The notes below the pieces were generated by a model. The model saw nothing but the letters and a program-made list of their open reading frames with translations, was not told the origin of the DNA and did no database searches. This document shows, one piece after another, positions 48,524 through 56,430 of a DNA stretch of 64,000 nt; position 1 is the stretch's first letter; each line of letters begins with the position of its first letter. This stretch comes from Mycolicibacterium sp. P1-5. Lineage in GTDB: Bacteria; Actinomycetota; Actinomycetes; Mycobacteriales; Mycobacteriaceae. The DNA lies in assembly GCF_008329565.1 (NCBI RefSeq), contig NZ_NPKT01000015.1, positions 85,047-149,046 on the forward strand, read 5' to 3'. A program made the position numbers and the translations under genes.

Positions 48524-48823
48524 ATGATGGTGCGCGAAAGACTGGCGTCTGTGGGTTTTGCTGCCATCGCGATGACCGGCATCATGCTCTCGGCCGCCGC
48601 GACGGCGTCTGCTGACGATTCCGGCAGCGGCCTGCTGTGGCCGGATCCCAATGAGCCGTCCTACTGGGACGCCAACGAGAATCCCGGCAGTACCGGTCCC
48701 GCGCCACTGCCGACCGACGACCTGTACTGGACGGACGGCCAGGACGCCGGCGGCACGGGCAATGCCCCCCAGCCGAGCGGTCCTGAGTACACCGATGAGG
48801 GTGAGAACGCCGGAGCTGTCTAA
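48524..48823 (+). CDS. Small secreted acidic protein
   Basis: A 99-residue protein with a Sec signal peptide (ERLASVGFAAIAMTGIMLSAAATASA, cleavage before DDSGSG). The mature part is short, acidic and repetitive: the pattern 'DPNEPSYWDANENPGSTG', then 'LPTDDLYWTDGQDAGGTG', then 'QPSGPEYTDEGENAGAV', three degenerate repeats of about 20 residues each centred on a Tyr. A strong Shine-Dalgarno AAGGAGA (48511-48517) supports the start at 48524. Function unknown; such peptides are typical of mycobacterial culture-filtrate proteins. Confidence 0.78.
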   Translation: MMVRERLASVGFAAIAMTGIMLSAAATASADDSGSGLLWPDPNEPSYWDANENPGSTGPAPLPTDDLYWTDGQDAGGTGNAPQPSGPEYTDEGENAGAV

Positions 48824-48835
48824 AGCCCCGGCCGA

Positions 48836-49033
48836 TTACGACGACCAGACGAGTAGCGTGCCGCGGCGGGACAGCTCTGCCCGCGCGCGGCGTTCGACCA
48901 GAAGCGGTACGAACTCGCGAACGGTACTGCCCTGGAAGCGATGATGGACGTTGGCCACCGTCCGCGCCACGTCGTCACGGGAAACATCGGTATAGGTCGC
49001 GGCCAAGCGGTCCACGACCTGCTCGATCAGCAT
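48836..49033 (-). CDS. Three-helix-bundle dimerisation domain protein
   Basis: A 65-residue helical protein (MLIEQVVDRLAATYTDVSRDDVARTV, VHHRFQGSTVREFVPLLVERRARAEL). The pattern 'F..S.VR.FVP.LVER.AR..L' is the mycobacterial three-helix-bundle family found in several copies per genome, often near arsenic or stress regulators. A GTG at 49054 is an alternative start. No partner is obvious here. Confidence 0.78.
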   Translation of the reverse strand: MLIEQVVDRLAATYTDVSRDDVARTVANVHHRFQGSTVREFVPLLVERRARAELSRRGTLLVWSS

Positions 49034-49222
49034 AACTTCACTTACGTTCCGCACACTGATTACGCTGCTGCATTCCAAGCGGCCCGTCAATTAGATGTTC
49101 ATCACGATGCCGGGTAGCTGGGGTGGTGCGCCACATCCCGCCGCGGACCGCTCGACGAGCGCTGACAGTCGTGAATTTTGCAATGGGCCGGAGACCGAGG
49201 ATCACCCAGGGTAAAGGTTGAG

Positions 49223-49295
49223 TGCGCCCGAAGGGATTCGAACCCCTAACCTTCTGATCCGTAGTCAGATGCTCTATCCGTTGAGCTACGGGCGC
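49223..49295 (-). tRNA. tRNA-Arg (anticodon ACG)
   Basis: A 73-base tRNA on the minus strand: acceptor GCGCCCG/CGGGCGC, T8-A9, D-arm GCTCAACGGATAGAGC, anticodon ACG at 49260-49262. CCA is not encoded. The A34 of this anticodon is the substrate of TadA, encoded at 15019-15480. Confidence 0.95.
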
Positions 49296-49336
49296 CGTCT
49301 GTCTTCAATTGTTCGTGGCTGACGAATCAGCCGCGG

Positions 49337-49425
49337 CGGAGGCGAGAGGATTTGAACCTCCGGTCCCCTTTAAGAGGGACAACTCATTAGCAGTGAGTCC
49401 CATTCGGCCGCTCTGGCACGCCTCC
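49337..49425 (-). tRNA. tRNA-Ser (anticodon GCT)
   Basis: An 89-base class II tRNA on the minus strand: acceptor GGAGGCG/CGCCTCC, long variable arm, anticodon GCT at 49389-49391. It lies 41 bases before tRNA-Arg(ACG), so the two are probably one transcript. Confidence 0.95.
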
Positions 49426-49575
49426 TGAACTACCTGAGCGTACCGGAGCCTGAGTGATGCCCCGAACCGCCGATGGATGAGAGTACACAGCGGCGATAGC
49501 TCATGGCAAAGCAGCTTCCGGCGGGCAGGAGCGAAGCGACCCGGGGATAAATCCGGACGGCCCTAGACTTGACGC

Positions 49576-50664
49576 GTGACCGCCCGCCTCCGCCCTGAAC
49601 TGGCCGATCTACCGGCGTACACCCCGGGTAAGACGGTGCTGGGTGCGATCAAGCTGGCCAGCAATGAAACCGTGCACGGGCCGCTGCCCAGCGTCCGCGC
49701 CGCCATCGCGGCTTCCGCCGAGACCATCAACCGCTATCCCGACAACGGCTACGTGGAACTCAAGGAACACCTGGCCAAGCATTTGAGCAAGGAGGGGCCT
49801 TTCGCCCCCGAGCACATCGCCGTCGGCTGCGGATCGGTGAGCCTGTGCCAGCAGCTCATCCAGATCACCTCCTCGGTCGGTGACGAGGTGGTCTTCGGCT
49901 GGCGCAGCTTCGAGATCTATCCGCTGCAAGTGCGGGTGGCCGGCGCCACCGCGGTCCAGGTGCCGCTGCGCGACTACACCTTCGACCTCGACGCGATGCT
50001 GGCCGCGATCACCGACCGGACCCGTCTGATCTTCGTCTGCAATCCGAACAACCCGACCTCTACCGTCGTCGATCCGGACGAACTGGCCCGCTTCGTCGCC
50101 GCCGTGCCGCCGGACATCCTCATTGCCATCGACGAGGCCTACGTCGAGTACATCCGCGACGGCATGTTGCCCGACAGCCTCGGGCTGGTCCGAAGCCATC
50201 CCAATGTCGTTGTGCTACGGACTTTTTCGAAGGCATACGGTCTGGCAGGCTTACGGATCGGCTACGCCGTCGGCGATCCCGACATCATCACCGCATTGGG
50301 CAAGGTATACGTGCCCTTCACGGCGACGACCGTGTCCCAGGCAGCCGCGATCGCCTCCCTGCACGCCGCCGACGAACTGCTGGCCCGCACCGACGCCGTC
50401 GTCGCCGAACGCCGCCGGGTCTGCGCCGCCCTCACTGAACTGGGTTACACGTTCCCACCGTCGCAGGCGAACTTCGTGTGGCTGCCGATGACGCCTGAGC
50501 AGACACCCGACTTCGTCGAGCAGGCCGCCGATGCCCGCGTGCTGGTGCGCCCGTACGGCACCGACGGTGTCCGCGTGACCATCGGCGCACCCGAGGAGAA
50601 CGACGCGTTCCTCACGTTCGCCCGGGAGTGGATCGCTACTCCCCGACCGGCGAGCGGCCGGTGA
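49576..50664 (+). CDS. hisC2: HisC2, histidinol-phosphate/aromatic aminotransferase
   Basis: A 362-residue class I/II PLP aminotransferase orthologous by sequence to Rv3772 (HisC2/PatA-type). The Schiff-base lysine is in VLRTFSKAYGLAGLRIGYAV; the PLP-contacting Asp-Tyr is in IAIDEAYVEYIRDG; an Arg for the substrate carboxylate lies in ARVLVRPYGTDGVRVTIG. HisC2-type enzymes prefer aromatic amino acids such as phenylalanine or tyrosine over histidinol phosphate. Start GTG at 49576. The 3' end overlaps the convergent gene by 29 bases. Confidence 0.92.
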   Translation: MTARLRPELADLPAYTPGKTVLGAIKLASNETVHGPLPSVRAAIAASAETINRYPDNGYVELKEHLAKHLSKEGPFAPEHIAVGCGSVSLCQQLIQITSSVGDEVVFGWRSFEIYPLQVRVAGATAVQVPLRDYTFDLDAMLAAITDRTRLIFVCNPNNPTSTVVDPDELARFVAAVPPDILIAIDEAYVEYIRDGMLPDSLGLVRSHPNVVVLRTFSKAYGLAGLRIGYAVGDPDIITALGKVYVPFTATTVSQAAAIASLHAADELLARTDAVVAERRRVCAALTELGYTFPPSQANFVWLPMTPEQTPDFVEQAADARVLVRPYGTDGVRVTIGAPEENDAFLTFAREWIATPRPASGR

Positions 50665-51223
50665 AGGCAACCAGCCGGTCCAGCTTGGAGGCGTGCGCGG
50701 CAACGTCGACCGGGTCGTCGAAGCCGGCCCTGACCCGTCCTTCCGGGGTGATGATGCGTTGGGCCAGGCCCGTCACGTAGTCGCTCAACGAGTCCGGGGC
50801 ATCGATGGGACGCCCGGTCGCCGACGCGTAATCCCACGCGTGTACCAAGAATTCGAGCGACAGGATGCCGGCCATGAACCGTGCGGGCGCCTCGTTCTCG
50901 CCGAACGGAACCGTGCCATCCAGCCCGCGACGCCGCCACGCGTCCACCGCCGGCCGCGCGACAGCGATGATCTGGCGTTCGACGGAATCATCGGGATTGC
51001 GCTCCGGAAGCTGCGCACCGGCTGCGCCGCCCAGCAGGGTGATCGAGTTCAGCAGATGATCGGTGAGCCCGGCGACGTCGAACTCGCGGCACGGCGTCTG
51101 CTTCGTGAGGTCGTCGGTGGCGATGCCATGCACCACCTGCTGGAGAACCTGCAGTGACGCCTCGGCGGCGTCCAACTCGTCGACGGGCGGCGCTTCCGGT
51201 CCTGCGGTCAGTTCGTCAGCCAT
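50636..51223 (-). CDS. TIGR03086-family metal-binding protein (mycothiol-dependent maleylpyruvate isomerase fold), Rv3773c-like
   Basis: A 195-residue DinB-like four-helix-bundle protein. The metal-binding His residues of the family are suggested by FDVAGLTDHLLNSI (about residues 48-61) and LEFLVHAWDYASATGRP. The start ATG at 51223 gives a family-like N-terminus. Family members bind a metal and some use mycothiol as a cofactor. The reaction is unknown. It overlaps hisC2 by 29 bases tail to tail and is divergent from cysK1. Confidence 0.87.
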   Translation of the reverse strand: MADELTAGPEAPPVDELDAAEASLQVLQQVVHGIATDDLTKQTPCREFDVAGLTDHLLNSITLLGGAAGAQLPERNPDDSVERQIIAVARPAVDAWRRRGLDGTVPFGENEAPARFMAGILSLEFLVHAWDYASATGRPIDAPDSLSDYVTGLAQRIITPEGRVRAGFDDPVDVAAHASKLDRLVAFTGRSPVGE

Positions 51224-51339
51224 GCCCCCACGGTACGACCGGCCACCGACAGACCGGCCACACGGGGGTGACCGGGGCGACAGGACTAATCGAGCGCCGC
51301 ATAGTGTTCGGTGGAGTGCCACGAGAAGGGACGCGCAGC

Positions 51340-52275
51340 ATGGGCAAAATCTATGACAACGTCACCGAGCTGGTCGGCCGGACGCCGTTGGTCCGACTCA
51401 ACCGGTTGACCGAGGGCCTCGATGCCCAGGTCGCGGTCAAGCTCGAGTTCTACAACCCGGCCAGCAGCGTCAAGGACCGGATCGGTGTCGCGATCATCGA
51501 CGCCGCCGAGGCATCCGGCGAGCTGAAGCCCGGGGGCACCATCGTCGAGGCCACCAGCGGCAACACCGGCATTGCCCTGGCGATGGTCGGCGCCGCCCGT
51601 GGTTACAAGGTGATCCTGACGATGCCGGAGACGATGTCCACCGAGCGCCGGGTGATGCTGCGCGCGTACGGCGCCGAGATCGTGCTCACCCCCGGTTCCG
51701 AGGGGATGTCCGGCGCGGTGGAAAAGTCACGCCAGATCATCGCCGAGACCGACAACGCCGTCTCGGCGAATCAATTCGCCAACCCGGCCAACCCGGCGAT
51801 CCATGAGAAAACGACGGCCGAAGAAGTCTGGGCGGACACCGACGGCAAGATCGACATCTTCGTCGCGGGCATCGGGACCGGTGGAACCGTCACCGGCGTG
51901 GGCCGCGTGCTCAAGGAGCGCAAGCCCGGTGTTCAGATCGTCGGCGTGGAGCCCAAGGATTCCCCGCTGCTGACGGAGGGCACGGCCGGCCCGCACAAGA
52001 TTCAGGGCTTGGGAGCCAATTTCGTGCCCGAGGTGCTCGATCGTGATGCCTACGACGAGATCATCGACGTCGAAGTCGAAGACGCCATCAGGGTGGCCCG
52101 AGACCTGGGTACGGACGAGGGAATTTTGGGCGGTATCTCGTCCGGCGCGATCGTGTGGGCCGCGCTGGAAGTCGCCAAGCGCCCGGAGAACGCCGGCAAG
52201 CTCATCGTGGCCGTGGTGTGTGACTACGGCGAGCGCTACATCTCCACACCGCTTTTCGAGCACATCCGGGACTGA
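51340..52275 (+). CDS. cysK1: O-acetylserine sulfhydrylase (cysteine synthase) CysK1
   Basis: A 311-residue PLP enzyme that makes cysteine from O-acetylserine and sulfide. The PLP lysine is in PASSVKDRIGVAI, with substrate loop EATSGNTGIALA and phosphate-binding GTGGTVTGVGR. ATG at 51340 is chosen over earlier frames, as it gives the family N-terminus GKIYDNVTELVGRTPLVRL. It is followed by cysE three bases later, the standard cysK-cysE pair; the products form the cysteine synthase complex. Confidence 0.93.
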   Translation: MGKIYDNVTELVGRTPLVRLNRLTEGLDAQVAVKLEFYNPASSVKDRIGVAIIDAAEASGELKPGGTIVEATSGNTGIALAMVGAARGYKVILTMPETMSTERRVMLRAYGAEIVLTPGSEGMSGAVEKSRQIIAETDNAVSANQFANPANPAIHEKTTAEEVWADTDGKIDIFVAGIGTGGTVTGVGRVLKERKPGVQIVGVEPKDSPLLTEGTAGPHKIQGLGANFVPEVLDRDAYDEIIDVEVEDAIRVARDLGTDEGILGGISSGAIVWAALEVAKRPENAGKLIVAVVCDYGERYISTPLFEHIRD

Positions 52276-52278
52276 TTC

Positions 52279-52863
52279 ATGGGTCTGCTGTCGACACTGC
52301 GTGAAGACCTGAGCAACGCGCGCGGTCATGATCCGGCTGCGCGCGGTGACGTCGAGAACGCCGTGGTCTACTCCGGCCTCCACGCAATCTGGTCCTATCG
52401 GCTGGCGCACCGGCTGTGGGCCAAGCCGGCACTGCGTGGTGCCGCACGCGTGCTGTCGCAGGTGACCCGTTGCGCCACCGGAATCGAAATCCACCCCGGT
52501 GCCACCATCGGCCGCCGGTTCTTCATCGACCACGGAATGGGCGTGGTGATCGGCGAGACCGCGGAGATCGGTGACGACGTGATGCTTTACCACGGCGTGA
52601 CGCTCGGCGGGCGTTCTCTGGAACACGGCAAGCGCCATCCCACCCTGGGGAACCGGGTGGTCGTCGGGGCCGGGGCAAAAATATTGGGCCCGTTGGTGAT
52701 TGGCGACGACAGTGCCATCGGCGCGAATGCCGTGGTGACGCACGACGTGCCGGCGGACTCGATTGCCACCGGTATCCCCGCCGTCGTGCGCCCGCGCACG
52801 GAAAAGCAGCGCGAACAGCTGGTGGACCCGACGACCTACGTCGACCCGGCCATGTACATCTGA
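52279..52863 (+). CDS. cysE: Serine O-acetyltransferase CysE
   Basis: A 194-residue serine acetyltransferase that makes O-acetylserine for the upstream CysK1. The left-handed beta-helix is visible (GIEIHPGATIGRRFFIDHGMGVVIGETAEIGDDVMLYHGVTLGG), and the catalytic His in HGMGVVIGE is present. The C-terminus ends in MYI; an Ile C-terminus of CysE is what docks into the CysK active site, so the complex is likely to form. Start ATG at 52279. Confidence 0.93.
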   Translation: MGLLSTLREDLSNARGHDPAARGDVENAVVYSGLHAIWSYRLAHRLWAKPALRGAARVLSQVTRCATGIEIHPGATIGRRFFIDHGMGVVIGETAEIGDDVMLYHGVTLGGRSLEHGKRHPTLGNRVVVGAGAKILGPLVIGDDSAIGANAVVTHDVPADSIATGIPAVVRPRTEKQREQLVDPTTYVDPAMYI

Positions 52864-52952
52864 GCGGGCATCGAATCCCGCTGATCCGAAGTGTCTGATC
52901 CTGCCCCGCTCGGGATTAGCGTCTGCAGGCGCGAATCCAGCGAAAGGGCATC

Positions 52953-54395
52953 ATGTCGAACCAAATTGAACAGGGCGCTGCCCCGGCTGCTGTTGATGGT
53001 CTGCACCGCAAGCTTCGCGGGACGCTTGGCGTATGGGGCATCGTCCTCGTTGTCGTGGCCGCCGCCTCCCCGCTCGGCGTAATGGGCGGGCCGGTTCCGC
53101 TCGGCATCGCGAACGGCAACGGGATCGGTTTCCCGGCCATCTTCGTCGTCAGCACGCTGGTCATCCTGCTGTTCGCAGTCGGATTCACTGCTCTGACGCC
53201 GTATGTGCCCGACGCGGGCGCCTTCTACTCCTATATCGGCAAGGGCCTCGGCCGAGTGACCGGCTTCGGTTTCGCGTTCGTCGCGCTGATCTCATACCTG
53301 ACGCTGGAAATCGCCGTCTACGGCTTGATCGGCCAAGGAGCCCAGGCCCTGTTCGCCTCCTATGGTTTTCCCAATATCCATTGGGGCATATGGGCTTTCG
53401 CCGCGTTCACAATCGTAACGGCACTGGGCCACTTCAACATCGACCTGTCTCGCAACGTTCTCGGCGTCCTCCTGATCGGCGAGGTGGCCATCGTGCTGGC
53501 GCTCGACGCCGCCGTCGTCTTCAACGGCGGCCACGAAGGCCTGTCCACAGGAGTCGTGACGCCGTCTGAAATCCTTTCCGGTGCACCGGGTATCGCGTTG
53601 TTGTTTGCGATCCTGAGCTTCATCGGATTTGAAGCCACCGCGGTGTTCCGCGACGAGGCGCGCGAGCCACTGCGCACCATCCCGAAGGCCACCTATTTGG
53701 CCGTCATCCTGATCGGGACGTTCTACACCGTCTCGACGTGGGCGCTCATCAGCGCGGTGGGCGACAGTGAGGCCGTGGAGCAGGCACAGGCAGACCCGTC
53801 AGCCCTGCTGCCCAACGCAACTGAGCAATACCTCGGCTCGGCCGGACTACACATCGTCCAGGTGCTGTTCGTCAGCAGCCTCTTCGCCTGCATCCTGTCG
53901 TTCCACAACATCGTCGCGCGTTACGTCTTCACACTGTCCAACCGCCGGGTGTTCCCGAACCGGCTCGGGCAGGCGCACGCCGCCCACGGCTCCCCGCACG
54001 TCGCCTCCGGGGTCGACGCGATAGTCGTGGCCGTGGCCATCGCCGTCGCGGTCCTGTTCGAGCTCGACCCGGTGACGCAGTTCTACACATGGCTGGCCGG
54101 CATCTCCACGGTCGGCATCACGACCCTGCTGATCGCCACCACCGTCGCCGTGCTCGCCTTCTTCATCCGCCGCAAGCGCGCCGGTGAGCTGGACGTGTCG
54201 ACCTGGCGCGCGTTCGTCGCGCCGGGCCTGGGTCTGTTCGGCCTGTTGATCTCCTTCGCGCTCATCCTGCAGAACCTGCCGGGTCTGGTCGGCGACTCGA
54301 CGCCGATCGCGATCGGCGTCATCGCGCTGCTGGTCGCATTCTTCGCGCTGGGAGCAGGCATCGCCGCCCGGCGACCGCACGTGACCCTGGAGTAA
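52953..54395 (+). CDS. APC-family amino-acid permease
   Basis: A 480-residue permease with about 12 membrane helices. The unwound first-helix motif is seen as VVVAAASPLGVMGGPVPLGIANGNG and the conserved FAILSFIGFEATAVFRDEAREPLRTIPKA follows helix 6. Such proteins import amino acids or amines by proton symport. It lies 89 bases after cysE, with a weak hairpin in between, so it may have its own promoter. Substrate not predictable from sequence. Confidence 0.9.
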   Translation: MSNQIEQGAAPAAVDGLHRKLRGTLGVWGIVLVVVAAASPLGVMGGPVPLGIANGNGIGFPAIFVVSTLVILLFAVGFTALTPYVPDAGAFYSYIGKGLGRVTGFGFAFVALISYLTLEIAVYGLIGQGAQALFASYGFPNIHWGIWAFAAFTIVTALGHFNIDLSRNVLGVLLIGEVAIVLALDAAVVFNGGHEGLSTGVVTPSEILSGAPGIALLFAILSFIGFEATAVFRDEAREPLRTIPKATYLAVILIGTFYTVSTWALISAVGDSEAVEQAQADPSALLPNATEQYLGSAGLHIVQVLFVSSLFACILSFHNIVARYVFTLSNRRVFPNRLGQAHAAHGSPHVASGVDAIVVAVAIAVAVLFELDPVTQFYTWLAGISTVGITTLLIATTVAVLAFFIRRKRAGELDVSTWRAFVAPGLGLFGLLISFALILQNLPGLVGDSTPIAIGVIALLVAFFALGAGIAARRPHVTLE

Positions 54396-54429
54396 CGCAG
54401 GCAGCCTCGGGGGTCGTAGCCTTCAGGTC

Positions 54430-55254
54430 ATGAGCCAGCAGTATGAATCCCTCACTATCGAGGTCAAGGACCACGTCGCCCAGGTCACGCTGATCGGCCC
54501 TGGCAAAGGCAACGCGATGGGTCCGGCGTTCTGGGCCGAGATGCCGGTCGCGTTCGGCGAACTCGATGCGGACGCGGGAGTCCGGGCTATCGTGCTGACC
54601 GGATCCGGACGAAACTTCAGCTACGGGCTGGATCTGATGGCCATGGGCGACACCGTGGGCGGCGCCATGACCGGCGAAGTGTCGGCCCGGCCACGGGTGG
54701 AATTCCACGGCAAGCTCAAGCGCATGCAGCAGTCCATCACCGCGGTGGCCGACTGCCGCACCCCGACGATCGCCGCCGTTCACGGTTGGTGCATCGGTGG
54801 TGGCGTGGATCTCATCAGCGCGGTGGACATCCGGTACGCCAGCGCCGACGCGAAGTTCTCGGTGCGTGAGGTCAAACTGTCGATCGTCGCCGATGTGGGC
54901 AGCCTGGCCCGGTTGCCGTACATACTGTCCGACGGCCATCTGCGCGAATTGGCGTTGACCGGCAAGGACATTGACGCCGTGCGCGCCGAGAAGATCGGTC
55001 TGGTCAACGACGTCTACCCGGATCCCGAGGCCGCCCTGGCCGCCGCACATCAGACCGCAGCCGAAATCGCCGCGAACTCGCCACTGGTGGTGCACGGCAT
55101 CAAGGACGTCCTCGACGAGCAGCGCACGGCGGATGTGGCGGCCAGCCTGCGCTACGTCGCCGCGTGGAACTCGGCTTTCCTACCGTCCAAGGACCTCAAC
55201 GAGGGCATCTCGGCGATGTTCGCCAAGCGCAAGCCGGAGTTCACCGGCGAATAG
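54430..55254 (+). CDS. echA21: Enoyl-CoA hydratase/isomerase family protein EchA21
   Basis: A 274-residue crotonase-fold enzyme. The oxyanion-hole motif GWCIGGGVDLISAVDIRYAS and the N-terminal GSGRNFSYGLDLMAMGDT are clear. As in delta(3,5),delta(2,4)-dienoyl-CoA isomerase-like members, it has an acidic D/E-rich active region (SVREVKLSIVADVGSLARLP, with Asp). Position after cysK/permease and before the Rv3777 block agrees with Rv3774. Convergent with the next gene, three bases between stops. Confidence 0.88.
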   Translation: MSQQYESLTIEVKDHVAQVTLIGPGKGNAMGPAFWAEMPVAFGELDADAGVRAIVLTGSGRNFSYGLDLMAMGDTVGGAMTGEVSARPRVEFHGKLKRMQQSITAVADCRTPTIAAVHGWCIGGGVDLISAVDIRYASADAKFSVREVKLSIVADVGSLARLPYILSDGHLRELALTGKDIDAVRAEKIGLVNDVYPDPEAALAAAHQTAAEIAANSPLVVHGIKDVLDEQRTADVAASLRYVAAWNSAFLPSKDLNEGISAMFAKRKPEFTGE

Positions 55255-55257
55255 CCG

Positions 55258-55554
55258 CTACTTGCCGGCCTTCACGGCCGGTGCCGCCTTGGGGATCGCG
55301 AGGGCGGTCGGCTCATCGGCCGGTTGTGTGGTGGTGGTGGCGCCCAGATTCATACCAGCGACGGCCGGTGAGGAGTAGGTGGGGAACTTCGTCTCGGAAC
55401 CGGAATCAGCGGTGAGATTGCCGGTAACCGAGGCCGGGGCCGGGTGAGTCAGCCCGAAGAGACCGAGGACAGCGATCGCACCGCCGCCGACGATAACGCC
55501 CAGCAACCTCTTATCCAGAGCCAAGCTTTTCTGAAGCTTCTGCGGGGAGGACAT
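55258..55554 (-). CDS. Small single-span membrane protein
   Basis: A 98-residue protein: basic N-terminus (SPQKLQKSLALDKR), one helix LLGVIVGGGAIAVLGLFGL, then a Pro/Ala/Thr-rich external segment (APASVTGNLTADSGSETKF, TYSSPAVAGMNLGATTTTQP). The ATG at 55554 is the only start with a good context (GAGGACATG-type on the coding strand is absent, but GGGGAGGACATG is on the other strand, so start support is moderate). Function unknown; it looks like a type II anchored surface peptide. Confidence 0.7.
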   Translation of the reverse strand: MSSPQKLQKSLALDKRLLGVIVGGGAIAVLGLFGLTHPAPASVTGNLTADSGSETKFPTYSSPAVAGMNLGATTTTQPADEPTALAIPKAAPAVKAGK

Positions 55555-55749
55555 GTGACCAGTACCTTTCGGGGATTTTTCGGACGACGCCACCCTGCCG
55601 GGCCAGTCGGCAAAAATGGTCCGGCAACCTTTCGGACGCCTTACATCCTTTGTATGCCCCGCGACGGAAAGATGCACGCTTCCCAAGCTGATCCACAGAT
55701 TTCCTGATCCCGCTGCACAGCTGGCGGGTAGCGACAGGAACGCATGAAG

Positions 55750-55836
55750 CGGTGGCGGAGGGATTTGAACCCCCGGACGGTGTTAGCCGTCTCTCGCTTT
55801 CAAGGCGAGTGCATTAGGCCGCTCTGCCACGCCACC
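55750..55836 (-). tRNA. tRNA-Ser (anticodon TGA)
   Basis: An 87-base class II tRNA on the minus strand: acceptor GGTGGCG/CGCCACC, long variable arm, anticodon TGA at 55800-55802. It is very similar to the tRNA-Ser(CGA) at 14903-14990 in the acceptor and T-arm. Confidence 0.95.
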
Positions 55837-55853
55837 GCCGACAAGAGTAGCGG

Positions 55854-56366
55854 TTAGACGCGGCCGACCCTCGCCGAGTTGCCGCCGTTCTTCAACGCGG
55901 CACTGATGCGGCGGCAGTTCTCCCCCATCGCCGCCATCTGCGGACGAGACAACGGTGTCAGAAAGTTTTCGCGAACACCCGTGGCGTAGGTCAGCATCGC
56001 GTCTTCGACCACCTCACGCCCCAGGTCGGTGATGCTCGCCAAGACTCCGCGGCCGTCGTCGGGACTGGCCTCTCGACGTACCAGGCCCGCCGTCTCCAAC
56101 CGACGAATCTGGCGCGTCACCCGACTCGGCAGCGACATGATCTGTTCTGCCAGATCTCCCATCCGCGCCGCGCCGGTCTCAGAGTTATCCAGAATTTCCA
56201 ACAGCCGAACGTCAACCAAGCTCAACTTGTGCTTGTCGACGAGCCCCCGATTCAGCGTTCCGTACAGACGCAGTGCAGCGTCGAGGAAGTTCTGCCAAGA
56301 CCTCTGCTCGGCTATGTCCAACCCCGGCATCTCACTGGCCGTACGCCCCGCAATTATCCCTCCCAT
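55854..56366 (-). CDS. MarR-family transcriptional regulator
   Basis: A 170-residue winged-helix regulator. The MarR DNA-binding region is visible: LSLVDVRLLEILDNSETGAARMGDLAEQI, SRVTRQIRRLETAGLVRREASPDDGRGVLASITDLGREVVEDA. Such proteins usually repress their own and the divergent gene in response to phenolic or oxidative ligands. It is divergent from an NADPH:quinone-reductase-type gene (64 bases), which is its likely target. Starts at 56366 or at the ATG at 56330; the former places a perfect palindrome over the start codon. Confidence 0.88.
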   Translation of the reverse strand: MGGIIAGRTASEMPGLDIAEQRSWQNFLDAALRLYGTLNRGLVDKHKLSLVDVRLLEILDNSETGAARMGDLAEQIMSLPSRVTRQIRRLETAGLVRREASPDDGRGVLASITDLGREVVEDAMLTYATGVRENFLTPLSRPQMAAMGENCRRISAALKNGGNSARVGRV

Positions 56367-56374
56367 TGCGCAAT
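56365..56374. promoter_or_regulatory. Palindrome at the MarR start codon
   Basis: ATTGCGCAAT, a perfect ten-base palindrome overlapping the MarR start codon at 56364-56366. It lies in the 64-base gap to the divergent reductase gene and would suit a MarR dimer. Short palindromes can arise by chance, so support is moderate. Confidence 0.45.
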
Positions 56375-56430
56375 CGTAAGCGACACAGCGCCGTACGAAG
56401 CCCGAAACGCCTCGGGAGTAACCTAACCGC

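Noticed and set aside
52864..52952. Hairpin after cysE as a terminator
   Set aside because: GCGGG/CCCGC arms are only five bases with no T-run, so support is too weak to list as a terminator.
14903..55836. tRNA-Ser(CGA) and tRNA-Ser(TGA) sharing nearly identical ends as recombination or att repeats
   Set aside because: The similarity is explained by both being serine tRNAs; no duplicated partial tRNA or integrase gene was seen in the window.
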